Shown here piece after piece: positions 1 through 8,952 of a stretch of 64,000 bases of DNA. The notes beneath the pieces were generated by a model, which worked only from the letters and a program-made list of their open reading frames with translations, searched no databases and was not told where the DNA came from. Within the stretch, counting starts at the first letter, position 1. Every line of letters starts with the position of its first letter. Source of the stretch: Rhizobium esperanzae (GTDB lineage: Bacteria; Pseudomonadota; Alphaproteobacteria; Rhizobiales; Rhizobiaceae). The DNA lies in contig NZ_JACIFY010000006.1 of the NCBI RefSeq assembly GCF_014197615.1, positions 62,001 to 126,000 on the forward strand. Reading direction: 5' to 3'. Both the position numbers and the translations under genes were made by a program.

Positions 1-881
1 TCGCCGTTTTCGATCAGGTCGAAGACCTTGAGCGAGGCAGCGGCGATAACAGGCGCCAGCGTGTTCGAAAACAGATAGGGCCGCGAGCGCTGCCGCAGCC
101 ATTCGACGACCTCGGCCTTCGCCGCGGTATATCCGCCGGAGGCACCGCCGAGCGCCTTGCCGAGCGTACCGGTGATGATATCGATCCGGCCCTCGACGCC
201 GCAATGTTCCGGTGAGCCACGACCGTTCCTGCCGACGAAGCCGACCGCATGGCTGTCATCGACCATGACCATGGCGCCATATTTCTCGGCGAGATCGCAG
301 ACACCTCCCAAATTGGCGATGATCCCGTCCATCGAAAAGACGCCATCGGTGGCAATCAGCTTGAAGCGGCTGCCTTCGGCCCTTTTCAATTCCTCTTCGA
401 GTGCCGCCATGTCGTTATTGGCGTAACGAAAGCGCTTGGCCTTGGAGAGACGCACGCCGTCGATGATCGAGGCGTGGTTCAGCGCGTCTGAGATGATCGC
501 ATCCTCTTCGCCGAGCAGCGTTTCGAACAGGCCGCCATTGGCGTCGAAGCAGGAGGAATAGAGGATCGTATCCTCCATACCGAGGAAGGAGGAGATGCGC
601 GCCTCGAGCTGCTTGTGCTCTTCCTGCGTGCCGCAGATGAAGCGCACAGAGGCCATGCCATAGCCGTAGCGGTCGAGCGCCTGCTTGCCTGCCTCGGCCA
701 GTTCCTCGTTGTCGGCCAGGCCGAGATAATTGTTGGCGCAGAAATTCAGCACCCGCTCGCCGGAAACAACGGCGATTTCGCCGGCCTGCTTCGAGGTGAT
801 GACGCGTTCGGACTTGTAAAGGCCGGCATCCCTGAGAGAGGCCAGTTCAGATTGCAGGTGGGAGAGAAATGCTTTTGTCAT
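1..881 (-). CDS. kbl: 2-amino-3-ketobutyrate CoA ligase (glycine C-acetyltransferase), 3' part beyond the window
   Basis: PLP-dependent enzyme of the alpha-oxoamine synthase family that cleaves 2-amino-3-oxobutyrate with CoA to glycine and acetyl-CoA, the second step of threonine breakdown after Tdh. The visible 293 codons begin [13 protein letters not shown] and carry the family landmarks [11 protein letters not shown], a PLP-contacting [18 protein letters not shown], and the lysine region [13 protein letters not shown]. The family is about 395 residues, so roughly the last quarter lies left of position 1. The ATG at 879-881 is the natural start. A tdh gene would be expected further left, but that is outside the window. 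Close relatives (KAS-like BioF, HemA) are less likely because the whole N-terminus matches Kbl. Confidence 0.93.
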   Translation of the reverse strand, partial: MTKAFLSHLQSELASLRDAGLYKSERVITSKQAGEIAVVSGERVLNFCANNYLGLADNEELAEAGKQALDRYGYGMASVRFICGTQEEHKQLEARISSFLGMEDTILYSSCFDANGGLFETLLGEEDAIISDALNHASIIDGVRLSKAKRFRYANNDMAALEEELKRAEGSRFKLIATDGVFSMDGIIANLGGVCDLAEKYGAMVMVDDSHAVGFVGRNGRGSPEHCGVEGRIDIITGTLGKALGGASGGYTAAKAEVVEWLRQRSRPYLFSNTLAPVIAAASLKVFDLIENG

Positions 882-1017
882 CGTAAGCGCCCTTTTGTCC
901 AAAACATTCTCCGATGGGCGCTGCAATTAGCACAAAGCAGGTGCATATGTCGCCGATCCGGTACGAAATATTTTCATAAAGGAAGACCGGTAGCCAGAGG
1001 GGCCGAACCCCTCCGGA

Positions 1018-2883
1018 CTACTGGTCGTGCGAGAGAATGATCTCCAGGAACGCATCGCCGTAGCGCTCGAGCTTCGACTGCCCGACGCCCGAGATGCCGA
1101 GCAATTCCTTGCGGCTGCGCGGCCGCTCCGTGGCAAACGCGATCAGCGTCGTATCGGGAAAGACGACATAGGGCGGCACGCCGAGCGATTTCGCGATCGA
1201 CATGCGCTCGGCCCTGAGTGCCTCGAAGAGACTGCCGTCGGCGCCGGACAGTCCCGATTTGCGCTCGCTGCGCTCGGCCTTCTTCGTGCGCCGCTCCGAG
1301 GCCGGCCGATCCTTGCGGAAGAACACCTGCCGTTCGTGCTTGAAGACGGCGCGCGCTTCCGGCTCCAGCTTCAGCGCTCCGTATGCCTCGTGATCGATGC
1401 GGATCAGCCCCATGGCCAGCAGCTGGCGGAAGACCGATTGCCAGGTGCGTGCCGGAAAATCCTTACCGGCGCCGAAAACAGGCATATCGACATGGCCGAA
1501 ACGCTCGGTCTTCTCGTTGGCGTTGCCGACCAGCACATCGATGACATGGCCGGCGCCGAAACGTTCGCCGGTGCGGTAGACGGCGGCCAGCGCCTTGATC
1601 GCCGCTTCCGTGCCCTCCCAGGTCTCGACCGGTTTCAGGCAGGTGTCGCAATTGCCGCATTGGCCGGCATGCGCCTCGCCGAAATGGGCAAGGATCGCCT
1701 GCCGGCGGCAGGAGGCGGTCTCGCAAATCGCCAGCAAGGCGTTGAGTTTGGCGCGCTCGACCCGCTTGATCTCGTCGGCGGCATTGCCTTCGTCGATCAT
1801 CCGGCGGCGCTGGATGACATCGGCCATGCCATAGGCCATCCAGACCTCAGACGGCAGGCCGTCGCGCCCCGCACGCCCGGTCTCCTGGTAATAGGCTTCC
1901 ACCGAACCCGGCAGATCGAGATGAGCGACATAACGCACATTCGGCTTGTCGATGCCCATGCCGAAGGCGACGGTAGCGACCAGGCAGAGGCTTTCCTCCT
2001 TGAGGAAAGCATCCTGATTGGCGTCGCGAACCGCCCGGTCCATGCCGGCATGATAGGCACGCGCGCGGATGCCCTGCCCGTTCAGCCACTCGGCCGTGTC
2101 CTCGACCTTGGCGCGCGACAGGCAATAGACGATGCCGCTATTTCCCTTGTGACCGGAGAGGAAGCGCAGAAGCTGCTGGCGCGGCTGGTCGCGCTCGACG
2201 ATTTCGTAGGCGATGTTCGGCCGGTCGAAGCTGGTGGTGAAGACCTCGGCAGCGTCGAGCCCCAGCCGCTCGATGATATCGTCGCGCGTATGCGGATCGG
2301 CCGTTGCCGTCAGCGCCACCCTGGGCACACCGGGATATTGCTCGCCGAGCCGGCCGAGCTCGCGATATTCCGGCCGGAAATCATGGCCCCATTGCGAAAC
2401 GCAATGGGCCTCGTCGATGGCAAACAGCGCGATCTTTTCGTTGGCGATCAGTTCACGGAAGCCGTCTGTCAGGATGCGCTCGGGGGTGACGTAGAGAAGA
2501 TCGAGCTTGCCTGCCGACAGCGCCCGGCGAACCTCGACGAATTCCTCGCGCGACAGCGATGAATTGAGTGCCGCGGACCGGATGCCGAGCTGCTTCATCG
2601 CCTCGACCTGATCGCGCATCAGCGCAATCAGCGGCGAAACGACGATGCCGACGCCGTCCCGGCAGAGCGCCGGGATCTGGAAGCACAGCGATTTGCCCGC
2701 GCCTGTGGGAAAGAGCACCACCGCATCGCCGCCGGCGACCACATGGTCGACCACCTGCTGCTGCTTGCCGCGGAAGGAGGAATAGCCATAGACCTGCTTC
2801 AACACCTCGAGCGGCGCGCGGCCGGCGGAAAACAGCGCATCGGAGGCGGAAAAGCCCGGTTCGTTCCGTTCGGTCAGCGGCAT
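1018..2883 (-). CDS. recQ: ATP-dependent DNA helicase RecQ
   Basis: 3'-5' superfamily 2 helicase acting in recombination and fork repair. The 621-residue protein has the Walker A motif GAGKS at about residues 61-65, DEAH at 157-160 followed by [16 protein letters not shown], the helicase C domain with GRAGRDG, a four-cysteine zinc site near residues 390-425 (CETASC...CGNCDTC), a winged-helix RQC domain, and a C-terminal HRDC domain ([18 protein letters not shown]). Length and order are normal for RecQ. Its ATG shares one base with the dnaG stop codon (TGATG), so translation is probably coupled to dnaG, a replication gene neighbour. Confidence 0.96.
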   Translation of the reverse strand: MPLTERNEPGFSASDALFSAGRAPLEVLKQVYGYSSFRGKQQQVVDHVVAGGDAVVLFPTGAGKSLCFQIPALCRDGVGIVVSPLIALMRDQVEAMKQLGIRSAALNSSLSREEFVEVRRALSAGKLDLLYVTPERILTDGFRELIANEKIALFAIDEAHCVSQWGHDFRPEYRELGRLGEQYPGVPRVALTATADPHTRDDIIERLGLDAAEVFTTSFDRPNIAYEIVERDQPRQQLLRFLSGHKGNSGIVYCLSRAKVEDTAEWLNGQGIRARAYHAGMDRAVRDANQDAFLKEESLCLVATVAFGMGIDKPNVRYVAHLDLPGSVEAYYQETGRAGRDGLPSEVWMAYGMADVIQRRRMIDEGNAADEIKRVERAKLNALLAICETASCRRQAILAHFGEAHAGQCGNCDTCLKPVETWEGTEAAIKALAAVYRTGERFGAGHVIDVLVGNANEKTERFGHVDMPVFGAGKDFPARTWQSVFRQLLAMGLIRIDHEAYGALKLEPEARAVFKHERQVFFRKDRPASERRTKKAERSERKSGLSGADGSLFEALRAERMSIAKSLGVPPYVVFPDTTLIAFATERPRSRKELLGISGVGQSKLERYGDAFLEIILSHDQ

Positions 2884-4886
2884 CAGTGGTTCGCCGCCCC
2901 TTTGACGCGGCCGGAAAGCACGCCGAAGCCGTCGATGATCGCCTCCTGATTCTCCAGGCGCACGCCTTCGAAATGCACTTCCTGCTGCGCCCGCATCAGC
3001 TGAACGATCGCCTCGCCGTCGCCGGCTTCGGTCGCCAGCGCGATCTCGCGTTCGAGTTCCATCTTCTGCCGGCGCAGCGCCTTCGCCCGTTTGTGAAAGG
3101 CGAGCGCCTGGCGGTAGCCCTCACGAGCATCCTCCATCGCCGCCTCCTCGGTCGCCGTCCACAGCCGCGCATTGCGCACCTGCTGGTCGAGGCTCTTGAT
3201 GAGCGCACCGAAACCTTCGAATTCCAGCCGTTCGGTCAGATATTCGCGCGTCAAATGCGGGCCGGCGACGGCAGCGGCTGCGCCGAGCATTGCCGACCAG
3301 AGCCGCTGCAGCTCGCGGCTGTCATATTCGATCGAGGCGATCTCGTCATAATCGTCGATCATCAGCGCCGGATGATTGACGACGGTCAGCGCCAGCACGC
3401 TTTCGCGCAGCGCCGTATTGTCCCGGTGTCCGCGCACGGGACCTGAGCGGGCGAGCCGGTCGGAAATGAGGCTGGGGCTTTTCGGCCCTGCCTTGGCCGC
3501 ATTGTCGCGGCCGTTCCGGGAATTGCCGTTGCCGTTGAAACTGCGGCGCTCGCCGCTGCTGCGGTTCTGGAACTGCGGCTGGAAGAAGGCGTTCAGCCGG
3601 TCGCGAATATCCTGCTGGTAGTGACGGCGCACATTCTCGTCAGCGATGACGGCGACCAGCTGCTTCAGCCGCCCTTCAAGTTCGGCGCGCGCCTCGGGCG
3701 TGTCGAATTTGCCGGTGTTGATCTCGCGGCTCCACAGCATCTCCGAAAGCGGCTTTGCCTGGCTCATCACCTTGTCGAAGGGCGCGCGGCCCTCGTCGCG
3801 CACGAGGTCGTCCGGGTCCTTGCCATCAGGCAGAAGCGCGAAGCGGACGGTGCGGCCGGGCTTCAGATGCGGCAGCGCCAGTTCGGCGGCGCGATTGGCG
3901 GCGCGGATGCCGGCACCGTCGCCATCGAAGCAGAGCACCGGCTGCGGCACCATCTTCCAGAGCAGCTCGAGCTGATTTTCGGTGAGCGCCGTGCCGAGCG
4001 GCGCGACGGCATTCTCGACGCCCGCCTGATAAAGCGCAATCACATCCATATAACCTTCGACGGCAATGATGGTGCCGCTCGCATTGTCGTCCTGATCGCC
4101 GCGGCCAGGGCCCTGGATGGCGCGGCGGGCGCGGGCGAAATTGTAAAGGACATTGCCCTTGTGGAAGAGTTCCGTTTCGTTGGAATTCAGATATTTCGCC
4201 GGCGCATCTGATGACATGGCGCGGCCGCCGAAGGCGATCACCTTTTCCCGCGACGAGAGGATCGGAAACATGATGCGGTCGCGGAAGCGGTCGTAGGAAA
4301 CCGGCACGTTTTCGTGGACGACCAGGCCGCAGGCCTCGATCTGCTCCTTGAGTACGCCCTTGCCGGCAAGGAATTCCTTGAGCGCGTTGCGGCTGTCAGG
4401 CGCATAACCGAGACGGAAAGTCTCGATGGTGCGCCCGGTCAGGCCGCGGTCGCGCAGATAGGCGCGCGCCCTCGCCCCATTCGCCGTCTGCAGCTGATCC
4501 TGGAAAAATTGTGTCGCCATTTCCATGACGTCGATCAGCGAGCCGCGCTCCTTCTCGCGCTTCTCCATCACGGGATCGGCAAGCGGCATCGGAACGCCGG
4601 CCATATCGGCGATCTGCTGCACCGCCTCGGGAAAACTCAAGCCTTCCAGCTCGGTGAGGAAGCGGAAGTGATCGCCGGTGACACCGCAGCCGAAGCAGTG
4701 ATAACGGCCCTTCCTATCCTCGCAGTGGAAACTCGGCGATTTCTCGCCGTGGAACGGGCAGCAGGCCCAGTAATCGCCGCGCGATACGTTGGTCTTGCGT
4801 TTATCCCAGCTCACGCGGCGCGCGATCACGTTCGAAATCGGAACGCGGTCGCGAATATCATCGAGAAAGGTGTTGGAAAAGCGCAT
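2883..4886 (-). CDS. dnaG: DNA primase DnaG
   Basis: Synthesises RNA primers for Okazaki fragments. The 667-residue protein has an N-terminal CHC2 zinc finger (cysteines 42/43, His46, Cys64, Cys67 in [14 protein letters not shown] and YHCFGCG), the catalytic core with IAFGGR and a TOPRIM segment ([13 protein letters not shown] and CFDGDGAG), a low-complexity Asn/Arg/Ser-rich linker around residue 430-470, and a C-terminal helical domain for DnaB binding. Length is usual for alphaproteobacteria. recQ follows with a one-base overlap. In many rhizobia dnaG is followed by rpoD; here recQ takes that place, so sigma-70 must be encoded elsewhere. Confidence 0.97.
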   Translation of the reverse strand: MRFSNTFLDDIRDRVPISNVIARRVSWDKRKTNVSRGDYWACCPFHGEKSPSFHCEDRKGRYHCFGCGVTGDHFRFLTELEGLSFPEAVQQIADMAGVPMPLADPVMEKREKERGSLIDVMEMATQFFQDQLQTANGARARAYLRDRGLTGRTIETFRLGYAPDSRNALKEFLAGKGVLKEQIEACGLVVHENVPVSYDRFRDRIMFPILSSREKVIAFGGRAMSSDAPAKYLNSNETELFHKGNVLYNFARARRAIQGPGRGDQDDNASGTIIAVEGYMDVIALYQAGVENAVAPLGTALTENQLELLWKMVPQPVLCFDGDGAGIRAANRAAELALPHLKPGRTVRFALLPDGKDPDDLVRDEGRAPFDKVMSQAKPLSEMLWSREINTGKFDTPEARAELEGRLKQLVAVIADENVRRHYQQDIRDRLNAFFQPQFQNRSSGERRSFNGNGNSRNGRDNAAKAGPKSPSLISDRLARSGPVRGHRDNTALRESVLALTVVNHPALMIDDYDEIASIEYDSRELQRLWSAMLGAAAAVAGPHLTREYLTERLEFEGFGALIKSLDQQVRNARLWTATEEAAMEDAREGYRQALAFHKRAKALRRQKMELEREIALATEAGDGEAIVQLMRAQQEVHFEGVRLENQEAIIDGFGVLSGRVKGAANH

Positions 4887-5512
4887 CTATACCTCTTGGC
4901 CAGCCTCCATATAAGCTGGTTTGCCGCTCCACGCCACGAAACTTGTCACCAAAACCCGCTATTCACAGGCAAGTGCACCCGTCCCCGGCGGCGTCGGTTA
5001 TCCCATCAAAAACACGTTATCGCCCCCTGCGACAGGGTGCGACATTATTGTCTTTCAAGCGCTGAAATTCCGCCGCCGTAACTGTCTCGGCAAGAATGAC
5101 GGCCTTTGATGGAGTCAAATTAAATCGTTTTAAAACAGCGACTTATTGTCTGCATCGATTGTGCGGCCTTATCCCCGCACCGCCGTCCGAACCTTCGCTT
5201 CGGCGCCTCTAAAAACGACGTTTTCGGCAATCATTATTTTTTTGTAATTTGAATAAGCCGCCGGCCCGCAATAGGTTCGATCTCAACAAAGCGATCCCCG
5301 AGCGAAGCACCATCCCTACCCCCGGCGCCGCTTCGCAAGGGTGCCTTTGCAAACACCCTCCGGCTTGGGCTTCGGCCCTGCGTGCCGGTGGAAGCAAAGA
5401 GCAAGAAGGCAGGAGCGCCCCCAGCTCCTGCCTTCTTAAATTTTAAGCTCCTTTGCGACAACTCTCCCTTTGAAATTAACCGCTTATAGACAAAACCGTT
5501 GACAGGCGGCGC
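4887..5512. other. 626-base intergenic region with a strong hairpin
   Basis: No convincing protein-coding gene. It must hold the dnaG promoter (minus strand) and the upstream region of the plus-strand gene at 5.5 kb. The main structure is a perfect 14-bp inverted repeat, AAGAAGGCAGGAGC at 5403-5416 and its complement at 5424-5437, with a 7-base loop, followed on the plus strand by AAATTTTAAG. It could end a transcript from either side; see findings. Segment 5160-5400 has hairpin-forming GC blocks but no recognisable RNA family. Confidence 0.5.
5403..5437. terminator. perfect 14-bp hairpin, possible terminator of an unannotated transcript
   Basis: The arms AAGAAGGCAGGAGC (5403-5416) and GCTCCTGCCTTCTT (5424-5437) pair perfectly around GCCCCCA. 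A short AT tract follows on each side. No gene ends here, since dnaG is transcribed leftwards and the next plus-strand gene begins downstream. It may end a small RNA or be a remnant of a dispersed repeat. Confidence 0.4.
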
Positions 5513-6445
5513 TTGCATGAAAGATGTATGCGCCGAACTCCTGGACCTCTCCAAATGGCTTTTACCGCGGACAATCTCGCAGCAGACGATCGCTTTCTCG
5601 CGGCGATCCTCCATTGCGCTGATCAGATGCTCTCGATCTATCGCGAGAGCCCTCGCATCGCCTCGATCTTCGCCGCGCAACAGCGCTGGCTGATGGCCCA
5701 TGCCGGCTTCGCGCTTCATTACGGTCACCCTGACGACGGCAGGAGCGGCGGCCTCTATTCCGGCCGGTTCATCGATTTCGCGGTCAGGAACGACATCGCC
5801 AGCCGCAATACGGCTGCGGCCTTCATGCAGGAAATGCTGGCTTACCGCTTCCTGCGGACGGTTCCCGGCCCCGACAAGCGCACACGCTATCTGGAACCCA
5901 CGGAGATCGCCGAACAGCATTTCACCCGATGGCTCGTCGCCCATGTGATGATCCTCGACAGCCTCGACGGCGGTGGACGCGCCGACAGGATCACCGCCGA
6001 TCCCTCGGCGATGATGGCCGCGATCCAGCCGCGGATCGCCAAGGCGATTATCGGCAGCGAAGCGGTGCGCAATCCGGGGCCGACCTTCAATCTTTTCAAC
6101 TGGGCGAATACCGGCGGGCTGGTGATGGATTACCTGATCTCGCGCCTTCCGCAATTTCCCCGGACGGCCGAACGCGTCGTGGTCGGCCCGCTGTCGCTCC
6201 GGGAAATCCGCGAGCAGTTCATGATCTCCAACACCCACCTGAAGCGGCTTCTGACGCAGGCGGCAAACATGGAAAGTGTCGGCTGGACCGAACCCTCCCG
6301 AAAGGGTGACTTCTGGCTGTCGGGCCGCTTCATCATGGAATATTGGAATTATCAAGCGGCGAAGTTCGCCATCATCGATGCGGCTGCCGAAGCAGTGCTC
6401 GGGCCTGCGGTTCAGGAGGAACCGCAGGCGAGACGGGTGGTCTGA
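5513..6445 (+). CDS. conserved hypothetical protein with winged-helix-like C-terminal region
   Basis: Not recognised as a named family. The product is about 300 residues without signal peptide or membrane segment. The stretch around residues 225-262 (LSLREIREQFMISNTHLKRL, then a short wing-like turn before GDFWLSGRF) reads like a helix-turn-helix followed by a wing, so a MarR/PadR-like DNA-binding role is possible but inferred. The first in-frame start is a TTG at 5513. ATG codons at 5528 and 5555 (MAFTADN) are alternatives, and no strong ribosome site decides among them. The gene stands alone on the plus strand between dnaG and yqeY, ending convergently 3 bases from yqeY. Confidence 0.75.
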   Translation: MHERCMRRTPGPLQMAFTADNLAADDRFLAAILHCADQMLSIYRESPRIASIFAAQQRWLMAHAGFALHYGHPDDGRSGGLYSGRFIDFAVRNDIASRNTAAAFMQEMLAYRFLRTVPGPDKRTRYLEPTEIAEQHFTRWLVAHVMILDSLDGGGRADRITADPSAMMAAIQPRIAKAIIGSEAVRNPGPTFNLFNWANTGGLVMDYLISRLPQFPRTAERVVVGPLSLREIREQFMISNTHLKRLLTQAANMESVGWTEPSRKGDFWLSGRFIMEYWNYQAAKFAIIDAAAEAVLGPAVQEEPQARRVV

Positions 6446-6448
6446 GGC

Positions 6449-6904
6449 CTATCCGTTCAGCAGTTCCTTAACGGTCGCCGACGCCTTGGCGAAATCCATC
6501 TGGCCGGCATAACGCTCCTTGAGCGCCGCCATCACCTTGCCCATGTCCTTGACGCCTGAGGAACCCGTCTCGGCGATAACAGCTGAAATATTGGCGCGCA
6601 CCTCACCATCCGAAAGCTGCTTCGGCATGAAATCCTGGATGACGGTGATTTCGGCGCGCTCTTTGGCGGCAAGCTCCGGGCGCGAATTCTCCTCGTAGAT
6701 CTTGGCCGATTCGTCGCGCTGCTTCACCATCTTGGCGAGAATCTGCAGGATCTCGTCGTCGCTCGCCTGCTCCTTGCCGGTGCCGCGATTGGCGATATCA
6801 CGGTCCTTGACCGCAGCCTGAATCAACCGGACGGTGGAAAGCCGCTCCGCATTCTTAGCCTTCATCGCCTCTTTCAGCTGGGTGGCGAGTTGATCGCGCA
6901 GCAT
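6449..6904 (-). CDS. GatB/YqeY domain-containing protein
   Basis: A 151-residue protein of the YqeY family, which is homologous to the tRNA-binding tail domain of the amidotransferase subunit GatB. Visible family features are MLRDQLATQLKEAMKAKNAERLSTVRLI at the start, an acidic DDEILQILAKMVKQRDES helix, and the C-terminal GxVMxALKxRYxGQMDF block (here MGKVMAALKERYAGQMDF). A good ribosome site (AAAAGGAGAAAAG) precedes the ATG. It stands divergent to carA, a linkage often seen in rhizobia. The precise function is unknown; a role linked to tRNA or translation is inferred from the family only. Confidence 0.92.
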   Translation of the reverse strand: MLRDQLATQLKEAMKAKNAERLSTVRLIQAAVKDRDIANRGTGKEQASDDEILQILAKMVKQRDESAKIYEENSRPELAAKERAEITVIQDFMPKQLSDGEVRANISAVIAETGSSGVKDMGKVMAALKERYAGQMDFAKASATVKELLNG

Positions 6905-7174
6905 GGTCTTTTCTCCTTTTTCGATGCCGCTTCATAAACCACGCTAATGCGGCGGATCAAATAAATTGCGCGATCGGCGCGATAAAGCGCAGGAAAACGG
7001 CGGCAATCTCGGCTAGAAAGATTGACGCTCAGCGATTGCGTGGCTATTTACCGCCACCTGCACCAAAATTCGTGATCAGGCCTGAAGCGCGCGGCATTGC
7101 CGCGTCCACACGCCTGCGAGATCAAATGGCGACGCGCGCGGCAACGCGCACCGACCGCCGGAAACGGGATGAAG

Positions 7175-8380
7175 ATGACCGCGACAGCACCCTGGACAAT
7201 CGAAAAGCCGACCGCCCTGCTCGTTCTTGCCGACGGCACGGTGATCGAAGGCAAGGGCATCGGCGCCACCGGCAAGGTCCAGGCCGAAGTCGTCTTCAAT
7301 ACGGCGCTGACCGGCTATGAAGAGATCATGACCGACCCTTCCTATCTCGGCCAGATCGTCACCTTCACCTTTCCGCATATCGGCAATATCGGCGCCAACG
7401 ATGAAGATATCGAAGACCTGACGCCCGCTGCCCGCCACGGCGCCGTCGGCGTCATCTTCAAGGCCGACATCACCGACCCCTCGAACTACCGCGCCGCCAA
7501 GCATCTCGATCAATGGCTGAAGGCACGTGGCGTGATCGGCCTCTGCGGCATCGATACGCGTGCGCTGACCGCCTGGATCCGCGAGAACGGCGCCCCGAAC
7601 GCGGTGATCGCCCACGACCTGAACGGCGTCTTCGACATCGAGACACTGAAGGCCGAAGCCAAGGCCTGGAGCGGTCTCGAAGGCCTCGACCTTGCCAAGA
7701 TCGCCTCCTCGGGTCAGTCCTCGCAATGGACCGAGACGCCATGGGTGTGGAACGAAGGCTATGGCGAACTCGCCGCGGCGGACGCGAAATACCACGTCGT
7801 CTGCCTCGATTACGGCGTCAAGCGCAACATCCTGCGCCTCTTTGCCGGTCTGGATTGCAAGGTGACGGTCATGCCGGCTGCTACCAGCGCCGAAGACGTG
7901 CTCGCCATGCAGCCGGACGGCATCTTCCTGTCGAACGGCCCCGGCGATCCGGCGGCAACCGGCGAATATGCCGTGCCCGTGATCCAGACGCTTATCAAGA
8001 CCGACATCCCGGTCTTCGGCATCTGCCTCGGCCATCAGATGCTGGGTCTCGCCCTGGGCGCCAAGACCGAAAAAATGCACCAGGGCCATCACGGCGCCAA
8101 CCACCCCGTCAAGGACCATACAACAGGTAAAGTCGAGATCGTCTCGATGAACCATGGCTTCGCGGTCGACTCGAAGTCGCTGCCCAACGGCGTTGAAGAG
8201 ACTCATATTTCGCTCTTCGACGGCACCAATTGCGGCCTGCGCGTGCTCGGCAAACAGGTCTTCTCGGTGCAGCATCATCCGGAAGCCTCTCCCGGCCCGC
8301 AGGACAGCCACTACCTCTTCCGCCGCTTCATCAACATGGTGCGCGAAAAGAAGGGCGAACCGGCGCTGGCCGAACGCTAA
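7175..8380 (+). CDS. carA: carbamoyl-phosphate synthase small subunit (glutaminase)
   Basis: Supplies ammonia from glutamine to CarB for carbamoyl phosphate, feeding arginine and pyrimidine synthesis. The 401-residue product has the N-terminal CPSase_sm domain (FNTALTGYEEIMTDPSYLGQ) and a class I glutamine amidotransferase domain with the nucleophile elbow FGICLGHQMLG and the catalytic His/Glu in QHHPEASPGP. Two start codons, ATG 7169 and ATG 7175, lie close together; I favour 7175 because MTATAPW matches the length I expect for rhizobial CarA. carB lies separately at 14.7 kb on the same strand. The stop codon lies inside the copy of a dispersed repeat that begins at 8378. Confidence 0.96.
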   Translation: MTATAPWTIEKPTALLVLADGTVIEGKGIGATGKVQAEVVFNTALTGYEEIMTDPSYLGQIVTFTFPHIGNIGANDEDIEDLTPAARHGAVGVIFKADITDPSNYRAAKHLDQWLKARGVIGLCGIDTRALTAWIRENGAPNAVIAHDLNGVFDIETLKAEAKAWSGLEGLDLAKIASSGQSSQWTETPWVWNEGYGELAAADAKYHVVCLDYGVKRNILRLFAGLDCKVTVMPAATSAEDVLAMQPDGIFLSNGPGDPAATGEYAVPVIQTLIKTDIPVFGICLGHQMLGLALGAKTEKMHQGHHGANHPVKDHTTGKVEIVSMNHGFAVDSKSLPNGVEETHISLFDGTNCGLRVLGKQVFSVQHHPEASPGPQDSHYLFRRFINMVREKKGEPALAER

Positions 8381-8483
8381 AGCGCGTCGCGATCTTTCAG
8401 ATTCGCTCCTCGCGCTTTAGGTCTTTGTTTTTACGCATGTCGTTGCCTCAAAACCGCTGCACACTTTTGCGCGACATGCTCTA
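8378..8483 (+). repeat. ~105-bp two-palindrome dispersed repeat, copy 1 (starts at the carA stop codon)
   Basis: The element begins with the carA stop (TAAAGCGCG), whose arm pairs with CGCGCTTTA at 8411-8419, and continues with a second palindrome (GCATGTCG near 8435, CGACATGC near 8472). The same sequence returns inverted at 45966-46069 and, shortened, at 63811-63894. The size and two-palindrome plan resemble the rhizobial intergenic mosaic elements (RIME); the exact family name is not certain. Confidence 0.85.
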
Positions 8484-8510
8484 ATTTCAAGAACTGCCCA
8501 GTTCAGATGA

Positions 8511-8536
8511 AGGCTTGCCGATAGGCGAGCCTTTTT
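8511..8536 (+). terminator. rho-independent terminator after carA
   Basis: The stem AGGCTTGCC / GGCGAGCCT around a GATA loop is followed by TTTTT at 8532-8536. It lies 130 bases after carA, beyond the repeat, so the repeat is probably part of the carA 3' untranslated region. Confidence 0.75.
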
Positions 8537-8614
8537 CTTTACCCGCATCTTGACCTCAACTTAACTTGAGGAATTACAGATCTCCCTGCAGACATCTCAT
8601 GCAGGAGAAAATAG

Positions 8615-8935
8615 ATGAGCGGTGCCCTTTTTCGTGTCGACAAATTCATCGTGCCGGCGGCGGCGCGGGAGGAATTTCTCGTCAAAGTGATGATGACCCA
8701 CAAGGTGCTGGAGGCACAGGAGGGTTTCATCGATCACCGGGTGCTGGAGCAGGTCGCCGGCCCCGGCGAATTCAATTTCGTCACGATCGCCGAATGGGAA
8801 AATACCGAGGTCGTCGAGCGCGCGCGGGCAGTCGTCGCCGCCGCTCACAAGGCGGCGAATTTCGACCCGCAGGAATTGTTTGCACGTCTCGGCATTCGCG
8901 CCGATATCGCCAGCTACAAGCCTGTCGCGGCTTGA
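8615..8935 (+). CDS. antibiotic biosynthesis monooxygenase (ABM) family protein
   Basis: A 106-residue protein with the dimeric ferredoxin-like ABM fold pattern: an N-terminal strand (FRVDKFIVPAAAREEFLVKV), a central EGFIDHRVLEQ, and a FNFVTIAEWEN strand. This family includes small cofactor-free monooxygenases and many proteins of unknown role, so a specific reaction cannot be given. The ATG is well placed 7-8 bases after CAGGAGAA. It sits alone between carA and a convergent MATE exporter. Confidence 0.85.
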   Translation: MSGALFRVDKFIVPAAAREEFLVKVMMTHKVLEAQEGFIDHRVLEQVAGPGEFNFVTIAEWENTEVVERARAVVAAAHKAANFDPQELFARLGIRADIASYKPVAA

Positions 8936-8952
8936 GGGTAATGGCCGCCGGC

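Noticed and set aside
1027..2562. A 511-codon plus-strand open frame opposite recQ
   Set aside because: It is the antisense shadow of a high-GC gene with clear helicase motifs; its product has biased, motif-free text.
2568..3446. A 292-codon plus-strand frame across the recQ/dnaG junction
   Set aside because: Arg/Pro/Ala-rich shadow crossing two real genes on the other strand; no family resemblance.
5160..5445. Considered a tmRNA, RNase P RNA or tRNA in the dnaG gap
   Set aside because: No tag-peptide frame, no conserved RNase P core and no T-loop or CCA end could be found.
5234..6355. A 373-codon minus-strand frame
   Set aside because: It covers the plus-strand winged-helix-like gene and the gap; no motif, no ribosome site, and its 3' part is only hairpin DNA.
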